A stretch of DNA of 64,000 nucleotides, from assembly GCA_963778895.1 (NCBI GenBank), contig CAVZVZ010000005.1:434001-498000 (forward strand), written 5' to 3'. The notes under the pieces are model-generated. The model did no database searches and was not told where the DNA came from. It saw only the letters and a program-made list of their open reading frames with translations. Of the stretch, positions 17,537-27,389 are shown piece by piece. Source of the DNA: CAVZVZ01 sp963778895 (GTDB taxonomy: Bacteria; Actinomycetota; Acidimicrobiia; Acidimicrobiales; Acidimicrobilacustridaceae). Positions within the stretch are counted from its first letter, which is position 1. Each line of letters opens with the position of its first letter. The position numbers and the translations under genes were made by a program.

Positions 17537-19262
17537 ATGACGACGCTCGAGCCGACGGGTCAGCAGGCTGGCCCCCGGCATCACCGCGATCGCTGGGCCG
17601 TCGTCGCTCTGGTGCTGCTCGCGCTGGTCCCGATCGCCATTTCGGCGGCCTTCGGCGCCTACGGCCTCGCCCGGAACGACGACTGGGCGTGGGCCGAGAT
17701 CCTCGGTCGGTGGGAACAGACCGGGGTGCTGCGGTTCAACGGCTGGCCGTCGATGTTCCTGATCGGCCACCTCGCCCTGGCGTGGCCCATCGGCCGCCTG
17801 TTCCCCGACAGCCTGCCGCGCGCTGGAGCTGTGGACGATCACCCTCGGCGTGATCGGCGTACTCGCCACGTACTGGACGCTGCGGAACTTCCTCTCGGTC
17901 GCCCGAGCGGCGGTGGCGACCGCGCTGGTGTTGCTGAGCCCGCTCTACGCGCCGCTCGCCATGTCGTTCATGACGGACGTGCCGTCCTTCGCGGCCCAGG
18001 CGTGCTGCATCGCGCTCGGGCGTGCGCGCGCTGCGCGAGCGGGACGCGAAGCGCATCGCGATCTTCACGGTGCTCTCGTTCGTCGTCGGCATGGTGGGCT
18101 TCACCATCCGCGAGTACGCCTTCGTGGCACCCGCCTCGGTAGGGCTGGTGCTGTTCGCTCGGGCGTCGGCGCGTCGCGATCGCGCCCAGCTGCTCGCTGT
18201 GGTCGTGCCCGGCGCCGTCACCGTGCTGACTGCCGGCGTTCTCTACGTGATCCGCTCGCACATGCACGGGAGCATCAATCTTCAGTTCAACGTGTCATCG
18301 ATCCTCGACGGGATCGTCGCCGAGTTCGGTCGCTCGACCCTGTACACCGTCGTAACGATCGCGTTCCTCGTCCTGCCCGCGTTCGCGTTCATTCCTCTGC
18401 GGCCGCTGGTCGACACCATCGCGCGCGGCGCGGTGGCGCATCGTGCTCGCCTTGGGGTTCCTCGCCGCAGCGGCTGGCCGGTCTCGTCAGCGCGTGGCGA
18501 TGGTCACCGCCGATACTCAGCCCGTACCTCGACGAGCGGGGCACGTTCGGCACGGACGTCATGCCCGGGCACGCGCGCCTTGCTCATGCCGGCGCCCGTC
18601 TTCAAGATCCTGCTCGCGTTCGTACTCGTGGCCTCGGTTCTGACCGTCGTGGTTCTCGCCACCGCGACCGCGAAGGTGGTGGGTTCACGCGGTCACCATC
18701 GCCGCCACCCTCGCGGATGCCGATCGCGCGATCCATCTTGGTCGTGTTCGTCCTCACGTCGATGGCCGGCGTCATCGCGGTCGGCACCATCAACTTCCTC
18801 CCCATCTTCGATCGCTACCTCCTTGCCGTCGCGCCCTTTGCCGCCGCGCTGATCCTGGACCGGGCGCCCGCCCATCGACGCGACCAGTCGCGCCCGCCGT
18901 GCGGCGCGCAGATAGCTGCGGTCGGCGTGTTCGCGCTCCTCGGTCTCGTGTGGTCGACCGACTCCGCGGCGTTCGACGCGGCGCGCTGGAAGGCCGGCGA
19001 GGAGGCCGTTTCGCTCGGGTACCCCGCAGACCGGGTCGAGGCCGGCTTCGAATGGCGCAACGCCAAGCGCCAGCCCGGCCGGATCGTGCTCGCTCCGTCG
19101 CAATCGATCCCCGATGCCTGTGTGGTCATGCGGGTACAGACGCCCGACCAACCAGTACCCAGCGATGCGGTGGTCGAGGTGCCGTGGTCGTCGATCCTCG
19201 GCCTGCGAGGCCGCATCGTCGGTACTCCCGTCGACGCGCCCGACTGCTCGCCGCTGCCCTAG
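17537..19262 (+). CDS. Polytopic membrane glycosyltransferase-like protein (GT39/ArnT-type), multiply frameshifted
   Basis: About 570 aa after repair. The frame shifts at about 17822, 18020, 18432, 18478, 18573 and once or twice near 18690; each early one is cured by deleting one base. The N-terminus has a transmembrane helix then GLARNDDWAWAEILGRWEQTG, an Asp-Asp pair in the first external loop as in dolichyl- or polyprenyl-phosphate-sugar-dependent GT-C transferases. About ten hydrophobic helices follow and the C-terminal ~100 residues are soluble. It probably transfers a sugar from a lipid carrier to an envelope acceptor; this is inferred. GTG 17528 is an alternative start. Confidence 0.6.
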
Positions 19263-19272
19263 CCTGAGGCGC

Positions 19273-19882
19273 ATGAGCACGCTGCATTTCGAGGACGAGC
19301 AGGCCGAGATCCACAAGCTGGTCGTGGGCCCGATGGACAACAACGTGTTCGTGCTCCGGTGCAAACAGACCGGTGAGGCCGCCCTGATCGACGCCGCGAA
19401 CGAACACGAGAAGTTGCTCGAGCTCTGCAAGCAGCTCAACGTGCGGGTCGTGTACGAGACCCACGGCCACTGGGATCACATCCAAGCCGTACCGGCGGTG
19501 CGCGACGCGGGCTACGACGTCGGTGTCACGGCGGCCGACGCCGACATGCTCGACAGCTACGACTTCGTGTTGGAGGACGACACGGTGCTCGAGGTCGGCC
19601 GCCTGCGGCTGACCACGATCCTCACCCCAGGGCACACGCCCGGTTCGATCTGCTTCCGCCTCCAGGGTTCGCCGGTGGTCTTCAGCGGCGACACGCTCGT
19701 TCCCAGGTGGCCCGGGCAACACCACGTTCGAGGGCGGCGACTTCGACACGATCATCCGGTCGCTCGACACCAAGCTGTTCCCGCTGCCCGAGGACACGAT
19801 CGTGCTGCCGGGGCACGGTGACGACACGACGATCGGCACCGAGCGCCCGCATCTGCAGGAGTGGGTCGACCGAGGCTGGTGA
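19273..19882 (+). CDS. MBL-fold metallohydrolase, hydroxyacylglutathione hydrolase-like, frameshifted
   Basis: About 203 aa after one +1 repair at about 19710. Metal motif THGHWDHI (HxHxDH), TPGHTPGSICF, VFSGDTL and a C-terminal LPGHGDDTTIG give the glyoxalase II-type zinc set. Such proteins hydrolyse thioesters or similar small molecules. The start ATG 19273 has TAGCCT 7 nt upstream, which also contains the stop of the previous gene, so it is likely leaderless. The 3' end meets the Rrf2 gene head-on. Confidence 0.8.
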
Positions 19883-20349
19883 CGTAACGGGCCGCCCACG
19901 AATCGGGATCGGCCGCCAATGCCGTCACCGTCTTCGGCAATCGCCCTTTGACGACGTCGCGCAGACTCACCGTCTCGAGCACCGAACGCAACGCCGCACG
20001 AGTAGCGATCCACACCTCTTGCAGCGAGCCGGTGCCGTCGGGGTAGTCGAGGGCCTCGGGACGCTCCCCTCGCACGTTGGCCAGCGGACCTTCGACGGCG
20101 CGGATGATGTCCGCGATCGACACGTCCTCGGCCGGCCTTGCCGAGCCAGTACCCGCCTTCGGCACCGCGTTGGCTGCGCACGATGCCCGCCTGGCGCAAC
20201 TCGCTCAGGATGTTCTCGAGGTACTTCACCGGGATGTTCTGCGCGCTGGCGATCTGCTCTCCCTTGAGCGGGCCGCTGTCGTGGTCGGCGGATTCCGCGA
20301 GCAAGATCGCGGCTCGCACCGCGTAGTCGACCTTCGCCGTGACACGCAT
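19752..20349 (-). CDS. Rrf2-family transcriptional regulator lacking Fe-S cysteines, frameshifted
   Basis: About 145-195 aa; start ATG 20349. The N-terminal winged helix-turn-helix is clear: MRVTAKVDYAVRAAILLAE, IPVKYLENILSELRQAGIV and RSQRGAEGGYWLGKPAEDVSIADIIRAVEGPLA. The frame shifts at about 20135 (one G too many in AAGG). IscR and RsrR bind clusters through Cys or His ligands in the next loop; here the region after PLANVRGERPEALDYPD has no cysteine. The true stop is uncertain because the open frame overlaps the MBL gene to 19752. It sits next to the sufCSU operon and may regulate it. Confidence 0.75.
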
Positions 20350-20391
20350 TGGGTGATTCTTGCCTACCGGCGAGGGCTTGGCTTGCGTACC

Positions 20392-20801
20392 GTGTCCGCC
20401 GTGGCCGGTTCGTCGCTCCCCGCCGATCAGCGACCGGTCGACCCGACACCGGTGCACACGACCGATCTGCCGCCTACACCCACCCGTGATCGCAACATCC
20501 CCGCCACCGCGTGGATCGAGGCGCCCGCACAGTTGCTTGGGTCTCGGCGACGACATCGGGGGGCCGGTCGCGATGTACAAGCGCCGGCTCGGCCGATGGT
20601 TGCTCTGGCGGGCGGGCCCGGCATCCCGAGCCGATGCCCGATATCTGGCGATCGACGCCGACGACCTCCAGCGGCAGTTCAGCTTCCGCCTCTTCGCCGA
20701 CGGCTCGGGTGAGGGCGTCGGGCCGACCGGGGCGTGCACACCAGCGCTTCCGGGCGTGGAAGCAGGACCTCATCGCAGTCGACGGGGATACTGCTGGCTG
20801 A
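20392..20801 (+). CDS. Hypothetical protein between the Rrf2 regulator and sufC, frameshifted
   Basis: About 135 aa after two +1 repairs (about 20545 and 20735). A start at GTG 20392 or 20401 is likely. The readable parts are PATAWIEAPAQLLGLGDDIGGPVAMY, then RRLGRWLLWRAGPASRADARYLAIDADD, FSFRLFADGSGEG and RFRAWKQDL. It looks like a soluble basic protein. I do not recognise the family. It ends 8 nt before the sufC operator palindrome, which could also act in its termination. Confidence 0.5.
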
Positions 20802-20809
20802 TCGCCAGC

Positions 20810-20835
20810 ATTAGCACTACGGCCGTAGTGCTAAT
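20810..20835. promoter_or_regulatory. 26-bp perfect palindrome, suf operator with CIRCE-like half-sites
   Basis: ATTAGCACTACGG (20810-20822) is followed directly by its exact complement to 20835. The outer half-sites TTAGCACTA/TAGTGCTAA match 8 of 9 bases of the HrcA CIRCE half-site (TTAGCACTC), but the gap is 6 bp instead of 9. The right half covers the expected -35 position of the sufC promoter (-10 at 20849), so a bound protein would block RNA polymerase. The adjacent Rrf2 protein is the nearest candidate ligand. Confidence 0.65.
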
Positions 20836-20848
20836 CGACCTCGCCGCC

Positions 20849-20854
20849 TAGACT
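20849..20854 (+). promoter_or_regulatory. -10 box of the leaderless sufC promoter
   Basis: TAGACT, 7 nt before ATG 20862 and 14 bp after the palindrome. No Shine-Dalgarno precedes the ATG, consistent with a leaderless transcript. Confidence 0.5.
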
Positions 20855-20861
20855 GGCCGCC

Positions 20862-21613
<752 letters not shown>

Positions 21614-21623
<10 letters not shown>

Positions 21624-22867
21624 CCTCCTCGTCGACGATCGATGTCGCGAGCATCAAGCGCGACTTCCCTCTCTTGATGAACGCCCGGCCCAACGGCAAG
21701 CCCGTCGTGTACCTGGATTCGGCGTCATCGTCGCAGAAGCCGCAGCCGGTCCTCGACGCGATGGAGCAGCTCTACGAGACCACGTACGCCAACGTGCACC
21801 GCGGCGTGTACGAGCTGGGCGCGGAGACGACCGAGCGCTACGAGGGCGCACGCGCGGCCGTGGCCCGTTTCATCGGCGCCGGCTCCGAGCGCGAGATCAT
21901 CTTCACCAAGAACGTCACCGAAGCCATCAACCTGGTGGCGTACACGTGGGGCCGAGCGAACCTGCACGAAGGTGACGTCGTGGTGCTGAGCCACCTGGAG
22001 CACCACGCCAACGTGGTTCCGTGGCTGATGCTCCAGCAGGAGCGCGGCATCGAGATCCGGTGGATCCCGCTGGCCGACGACTACACGCTCGACCTGTCCG
22101 GCCTCGACCGACTGGTCGACGGGGCGAAGTTCGTCGGTGTGTCGGCCATGTCGAACGTCCTCGGCACGCTCACGCCTGTCCGGCAGATCGCCGACGCCGC
22201 GCACGCGGCCGGTGCGGTGTGCCTCGTCGACGGCGCACAGCGGGTACCGCATCTCCCCACGAACGTGGGCGAGCTCGGTTGCGACTTCCTCGGCTTCACC
22301 GGCCACAAGATGCTGGGGCCCACCGGCATCGGTGTGCTCTGGGGTCGACCCGAACTGCTCGAAGCCATGCCGCCTTTCCTCGGGGGCGGCGAGATGATCC
22401 GCGACGTCCGCCTCGACGGCTTCACCACCAACGAAGTGCCGTGGAAGTTCGAAGCGGGCACGCCACCGATCGCGGAGGTGATCGGTCTCGGCCGCGCCGT
22501 CGAGTACCTCGAGGCGCTGGGGATGGACAACATCCGTGCCCACGAGGTGCACATCACCGACTACGCGCTGCGCACGCTGACCGAGCGGTTCGGCGAGGAG
22601 TTGACCATCCACGGGCCGACGGATCTGACCCAACGGGGCGGGGTGCTCTCACTGGCCCTCCGGGACGTGCATCCCCACGACATCAGCCAGGTGCTCGACC
22701 AGCACGGGGTGTGTGTACGGGCCGGGCACCATTGCGCCAAACCGTTGATGCGCCTGCTCGGCGTGTCGGCCACCGCTCGAGCCTCGTTCTACCTCTACAA
22801 CGACGAGTCCGACGTGGACGCATTGGCCGACGCCCTAGCCGCCGCAGCAGAATTCTTCATGGTCTGA
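21614..22867 (+). CDS. sufS: Cysteine desulfurase SufS
   Basis: 417 aa, intact, PLP enzyme that takes sulfur from cysteine for Fe-S assembly. Motifs: KPVVYLDSASSSQKP, NVHRGVYEL, LSHLEHHANVVPW, the PLP lysine in GFTGHKMLGPTG (about residue 232) and the persulfide Cys in RAGHHCAKPLM (about residue 375). The short loop around the Cys marks the group II SufS type that works with SufU. Its start overlaps sufC by 10 bp. Confidence 0.95.
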
Positions 22868-22907
22868 TGAAGGCCTACCGCGAGTTCCCAGGAGAAAGCT
22901 GAGTCCG

Positions 22908-23393
22908 ATGCCCGGGTTGGAAGATCTGTATCGCGAGATCATTCTCGACCACTACCGCAACCCCCGTAACCGCGGCGAGCTCGAAGTACCGCCCGCGCAT
23001 CGCGTCGAAGGTTTCAACCCGCTGTGCGGTGACGAGATCGTCGTGTACGTCGAGGTCGGGAAAGACGGGACCGTCGACGACATCAAGATCGGCGGGCAGG
23101 GCTGTTCGATCAGCCAGTCCTCGGCATCGATGATGGCCGCCGCCGTCAAGGGCAAGACCATCGACGAGGTGCGCGATCTCACCAAGGCGTTCAAGGCGAT
23201 GATGTCGATCCACGAGAGCTCGCTCGACGGCGAGGACGGCGCCCCCGAACCCGACGACGTCCCCGACGTGAAGCTGGGAGACCTCGAGGCGCTGCGTGGC
23301 GTGGTCAAGTTCCCCGTGCGCATCAAGTGCGCGACTTTGGCGTGGAACACGCTCGGCCAGGGCATCGACGAGGTCGAAGCACCGGGCAACTGA
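22908..23393 (+). CDS. sufU: SUF system sulfur relay protein SufU
   Basis: 161 aa, intact. DLYREIILDHYRNPRNRG at the N-terminus and three conserved cysteines in NPLCGDE, GQGCSISQSSASMM and RIKCATLAW, plus the Asp of CGD, form the zinc site of SufU. It accepts persulfide sulfur from SufS by zinc-ligand exchange. The insertion between the second and third cysteines typical of SufU versus IscU is present. It follows sufS by 40 nt, in the same operon. Confidence 0.93.
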   Translation: MPGLEDLYREIILDHYRNPRNRGELEVPPAHRVEGFNPLCGDEIVVYVEVGKDGTVDDIKIGGQGCSISQSSASMMAAAVKGKTIDEVRDLTKAFKAMMSIHESSLDGEDGAPEPDDVPDVKLGDLEALRGVVKFPVRIKCATLAWNTLGQGIDEVEAPGN

Positions 23394-23406
23394 CTACGCT
23401 CCGGCT

Positions 23407-24242
23407 GTGCCTCGTCTGCGCATCCTCGGCCTCGCGGCTTTGACGCTCCTGCTCGCGTTCTTGGTCCCGACAGCGACCGCCAACGCGGCAACCCCGTGGA
23501 AACCGCCGGTGGGGGCACGGTGGCAGTACCAGTTGAACGGCAAGATACGCACCGACCTCTGCGTCGTACCCGCATCCGGTGGCGCGTGCGTACGGCCGGA
23601 CGTCTACGACGTCGACCTCTACAACCAAGACGGCACCGCACTGAACACCGCGGCTGTCGCGCAGATCCACGCGGTCGGCGCGCGAGCGGTGTGTTACGTC
23701 TCCGCCGGCTCGTTCGAGAGCTTCCGCCCCGACGCCTCGGCGTTCCCGACGGCGGTGAAGGGCAAGTCGAATGGCTGGCCGGGCGAGAAGTGGCTCGACG
23801 TTCGCCAGCTCGGTGTGCTGCTGCCGATCATCACGGCCCGGGTCGACAAGTGCGTCAGCGCGGGATTCGACGCGATCGAGTTCGACAACGTCGATGGCTA
23901 CACCAACGACACCGGCTTCCCGCTCACTGAGCAGGATCAGTTCGTCTACAACTGGGCGCTGGCCGCCGTCGCTCACTCCGCGGCCTGTCCGCGGGCCTGA
24001 AGAACGACGTGGAGCAGGCCGGCAGTCTGCTCCCCTACTTCGACTTCGCGATCAACGAGCAGTGCGCGCAGTACGCCGAGTGCGGCGTCTACGACTCGTG
24101 GACCGCGGCCGGCAAAGCCGTCCTTCAGGTCGAGTACACGAAGAAGCCCGCCACGTTCTGCCCCGCGGCCCAGGCCGGCGGCCGCAGCGCGATCAAGAAG
24201 AGTCTGGCGCTCAACGCCAAGCCCTGGACCCCCTGCATGTGA
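23407..24242 (+). CDS. Secreted GH114-like (endo-alpha-1,4-polygalactosaminidase family) protein, frameshifted
   Basis: About 278 aa after adding one base near 23985 (one of the few deletions). GTG 23407 starts a signal peptide (LRILGLAALTLLLAFLVPTATANA). The mature part has WQYQLNGKI, VYDVDLYNQD, AVCYVSAGSFESFRPD, KWLDVRQLGVLLPII and GFDAIEFDNVDGY, the TIM-barrel pattern of the TM1410/GH114 family with acidic residues at strand ends. Such enzymes cleave amino-sugar polymers of exopolysaccharide. The start has TACGCT 6 nt upstream (leaderless). It is unrelated to the neighbouring suf genes in role. Confidence 0.78.
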
Positions 24243-24318
24243 AGGTGTCTGCCGCGTAGGGTCTGTGGGCCGGGGGCGCGCCGACCAGCGACGCCCCACA
24301 CTCCGAAGAGGGGATTCC

Positions 24319-25852
24319 ATGCGCGTACCGCTGACCGTTGGTGACTTCTTGCAACGTGCCGCGATGGTCTACGGCGACCGCGTGGGGCTCATCGACGAGC
24401 CGGACCAGCCCGCGCCGTCGTTGGGTTCGCTGACCTACCAACAAGTGCATGCCCGGGCGCGAGCCCAAGCCGCTCGGCTCGACGCCTTGGGCCTCGCCCA
24501 GGGTGAGCGGGTCGCCGTCGTGTCTCAGAACGCGGCCCGATTGTTCATGGGCTTCTTCGGGATCAGTGGCTTCGGGCGAGTGTTCGTACCGATCAACTTC
24601 CGGCTTCAGGTCGAAGAGGTCGACTACATCGTCGAGCACAGCCGGGCATCGGTGCTGTTCGTCGATCCCGAGCTCGAAGATGCCCTCGCGTCGGTGGACT
24701 GCAAACACAAGTTCGTGCTCGGCCAGGACGATGACGATCTCTATCTCGACGGCGCGGAACCCGCGCATTGGGAAGCCGACGAGGACGCGACGGCCACGAT
24801 CAACTACACGAGTGGTACGACGGCCCGACCGAAGGGCGTCCAGATCACGCATCGGAACCTGTGGCTGAACTCGTCGGTCTTCGGCTGGCAAGCCGGGGTC
24901 AGCGATCGCGACGTCTATCTGCACACGCTCCCGATGTTCCACGCCAATGGTTGGGGTATGGGCCATGCGGTCACGGCCATGGGCGGACAGCACATCGTGC
25001 TGCGCAAGGTCGACGGCGCCGAGATCTTGCGGCGGGTCGAGCGCCACGGGGTCACGCTCATGTGTGGCGCACCCGCCGTGGTGGCGATGGTGCTCGAGGC
25101 CGCGGCGACGTGGGACGGGCCGATTCCGGGCGCGGGACGCACGCGCATCGTCGTCGCCGGTGCCCCTCCGCCGACGCGCACGATCGAGCGAGTCGAGACC
25201 GAACTCGGCTGGGAGTTCATCCAGATCTACGGGTTGACCGAGACGTCACCGCTGCTGACCATGAACCGCACCCGCGCCGAATGGGACGACCTCGATCCTG
25301 CGACGCGCGCCCAGAAGCTGGGCCGCACGGGTGTGCCAGCGGTGGGCGTCCAGCTACGTATCGACGCGCGAGGGCGAGGTGCTCGCCCGGTCGAACCACG
25401 TGATGGCCAGCTACTGGGACCAGCCCGAGGCCACCGCCGACGCCATCGTCGACGATTGGTTCCACACCGGCGACGGCGGGTTCCTCGACGACGAGGGCTA
25501 CCTCACGATCTCCGACCGCAAGAAGGACGTGATCATCTCCGGCGGTGAGAACGTGTCGTCGATCGAGGTCGAGGACCGGTTGTTCTCACACGATGCTGTC
25601 GCCGAGGTCGCAGTGATCGGCGTACCTCACGAGAAATGGGGCGAGACAGTGAAGGCGCTGGTGGTTCTCGCACCGGGCTCCGACGCGACCGAGGACGAGC
25701 TCGTCGAGTGGTGCCGCGGCAAGCTCGCGCACTACAAGTGCCCGACGTCGATCGAGTTCCGCGACGATCTGGCGCGCACGTCGACCGGCAAGCTCCAGAA
25801 GTTCAAGCTGCGCTCTCCCTACTGGGAAGGACGCGACCGCCAGGTGAACTGA
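24319..25852 (+). CDS. Acyl-CoA synthetase (AMP-forming, fatty acid type), frameshifted
   Basis: About 510 aa after one +1 repair at about 25366. Adenylation core: INYTSGTTARPKGVQITHRN (P-loop), LPMFHANGWG, IQIYGLTETSP, VDDWFHTGDGG and ISDRKKDVIISGGENVSSIEVE, ending with the catalytic lysine in RTSTGKLQKFKLR. It activates a carboxylate, probably a medium- or long-chain fatty acid, with ATP and CoA. ATG 24319 follows GAAGAGGGG. Its stop abuts the stop of the pterin dehydratase gene. Confidence 0.88.
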
Positions 25853-26143
25853 TCAGCTCCCGGCGAAACGGTTGGCCCCAGCCGCCAGCTCGAAGCAACG
25901 AGCGGTGATACCGCCGGCGTCGTGGCTCGCGATCGCGATCGCCACCTTGTTCCACGAGTTCGACCAATCAGGATGGTGATCGAGCTTCTCGGCGAGAAGC
26001 GCGACACGCGTCATGAAACCGAAGGCCTCGCTGAAGTTGGCGAAGACGAACTCGCGATGGAGCATTCCATCGCTGTGTTCCCAACCGGGAACCTCGACCA
26101 TCCGAGCTTGGATCTCCTCGGCACTCAGCGCGACATCAGCCAT
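25853..26143 (-). CDS. Pterin-4a-carbinolamine dehydratase
   Basis: 96 aa, intact. The family signature is complete: LHREFVFANFSEAFGFMTRVA, EKLDHHPDWSNSWNKV and IASHDAGGIT, with the paired His of DHHPDW and a further His in SHD. It dehydrates 4a-hydroxytetrahydropterins or acts in molybdopterin-related chemistry; no aromatic amino acid hydroxylase is nearby. ATG 26143 has TACGAT 6 nt upstream, suggesting a leaderless mRNA. Confidence 0.92.
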   Translation of the reverse strand: MADVALSAEEIQARMVEVPGWEHSDGMLHREFVFANFSEAFGFMTRVALLAEKLDHHPDWSNSWNKVAIAIASHDAGGITARCFELAAGANRFAGS

Positions 26144-26259
26144 GCCGGCATCGTAGGACCGAAGGGTCGTCAGGACTTGCGCGGATAGATGAACCTCTTT
26201 CGCGGTGAACGGTTCGTTGAGGGAGGCTCCGCCTGCGTAAACAGGCCGCTCTACTCATT

Positions 26260-26287
26260 GGAGGCCTCGCCTAGCGGCTCGGCCTCC
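26260..26287 (-). terminator. Hairpin at the end of the sufD-sufC operon
   Basis: GGAGGCC (26260-26266) pairs with GGCCTCC (26281-26287), reaching the stop codon of sufC copy 2. An alternative stem uses TCGCCTAG/CTAGGCGA over the same bases. Either would form at the 3' end of the minus-strand operon. The rest of 26144-26259 shows no gene. Confidence 0.5.
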
Positions 26288-27078
26288 TAGGCGAAGGGAT
26301 CGGCAAAGGGGTCGTCGGCTGAAGGTGGGGCAGGATCGCCCTCTTCGATCGGCACGCCGTAGATGGCGTAGCCGTCCTCCTCCAACCGATCCGCGAGCTC
26401 AGGACCGCCGGTGTCGCGGAGCTCACCGTGCACGAGGATGTGCACCACGTCGGCCTTCAGCTCCTTGAGCAACCGGGTGTAGTGCGTGATGGCCAACACC
26501 CCGAGATCGAACTCGGTGGTTGCGGCTTCGATACGCCGGGCGCAGGCGCGCAATGCGTCGATGTCGAGACCGGAGTCCAACTCGTCGAGCACGGCGATCT
26601 TCGGCTGCAGCACGGCGAGCTGAAGTGTCTCGGTGCGCTTCTTCTCGCCGCCGGACATGTCGACGTTCACCGATCGGGTCAGCAGACGCTCGTCGAAGCC
26701 GATGCGTTGCGCCTCGGTGATCACGTCGGGCGCAACGGTGGTTCGGTCGCGACCCTGGGCAACGAGCGCTTCCTCGAGCACGTCCTCGAGGCTGACACCG
26801 GGAACCTCGGTCGGGTACTGCAAGGCCAGGAAGAGACCGGCCTGCGCCCGCTGCCACGGTTCGAGCTCGAGGAGGTCGACGCCGTCGAGGTGCACGGACC
26901 CGGCCGTGACCTCGTAGCCCGGTCGACCCATCAGCACATGCGACAGCGTCGACTTGCCCGAACCGTTCGGGCCCATGACGACGTGCACCTGGCCGCTCGG
27001 CACGCGCAGATCGATGCCGTGCAGGATCTCGCGGCCGCCCGCGCTCGCTCGGAGTCCTTCGATGCGGAGCTCACTCAT
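26287..27078 (-). CDS. sufC: SUF Fe-S cluster assembly ATPase SufC, copy 2
   Basis: 263 aa from ATG 27078. Walker A GPNGSGKST, LALQYPTEVPGVS, signature MSGGEKKRTET, Walker B IAVLDELDSGLDIDAL and AITHYTRLL: all catalytic elements are intact. Compared with copy 1 it has a C-terminal acidic/proline tail (GDPAPPSADDPFADPFA) and a closer Walker B to standard SufC. The start overlaps the Rieske gene by ATGA, and sufD lies before that, so this copy is the natural partner of SufB and SufD. Confidence 0.94.
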   Translation of the reverse strand: MSELRIEGLRASAGGREILHGIDLRVPSGQVHVVMGPNGSGKSTLSHVLMGRPGYEVTAGSVHLDGVDLLELEPWQRAQAGLFLALQYPTEVPGVSLEDVLEEALVAQGRDRTTVAPDVITEAQRIGFDERLLTRSVNVDMSGGEKKRTETLQLAVLQPKIAVLDELDSGLDIDALRACARRIEAATTEFDLGVLAITHYTRLLKELKADVVHILVHGELRDTGGPELADRLEEDGYAIYGVPIEEGDPAPPSADDPFADPFA

Positions 27079-27389
27079 GGGATCTCCACGTAGACGTCGC
27101 CCTCGTCCACCCGCACCGCGTAGACCGGCTCGGCCTTGGTCGCGGGCAACGAACTCGGCTCGCCGGTGACGAGCGAGAACCGACTGCCGTGCTTCCAGCA
27201 CTCGATCTCGAGCTCGTCGGGATCGACCTCACCCTCGGACAGCGATATGTCCTGATGCGTGCACTTGTCGCCGATGGCATACCAGTCGTCGTCGATGCGC
27301 ACGATGGCCAGCCGTAGATTGCCGAGGTCGAAGCGCTTGGCCTCACCGGGCTCGACGTCTTTCACCGAACAGATGCGTTCGAGCATCAT
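27075..27389 (-). CDS. Rieske-type [2Fe-2S] ferredoxin of the SUF operon
   Basis: 104 aa from ATG 27389. Both Rieske boxes are present: CTHQDISL and CWKHGSRF, supplying two Cys and two His for a [2Fe-2S] cluster. It resembles the non-haem iron dioxygenase-type ferredoxins found inside actinobacterial suf operons between sufD and sufC. ATGA overlaps link it to both sufD and sufC. It may carry electrons for cluster reduction or assembly. Confidence 0.9.
   Translation of the reverse strand: MMLERICSVKDVEPGEAKRFDLGNLRLAIVRIDDDWYAIGDKCTHQDISLSEGEVDPDELEIECWKHGSRFSLVTGEPSSLPATKAEPVYAVRVDEGDVYVEIP

Noticed and set aside
17537..19262. The glycosyltransferase-like gene as a decayed pseudogene
   Set aside because: All clear shifts are single extra bases, there is no in-frame stop or loss of helices between them, and neighbouring genes show the same error type.
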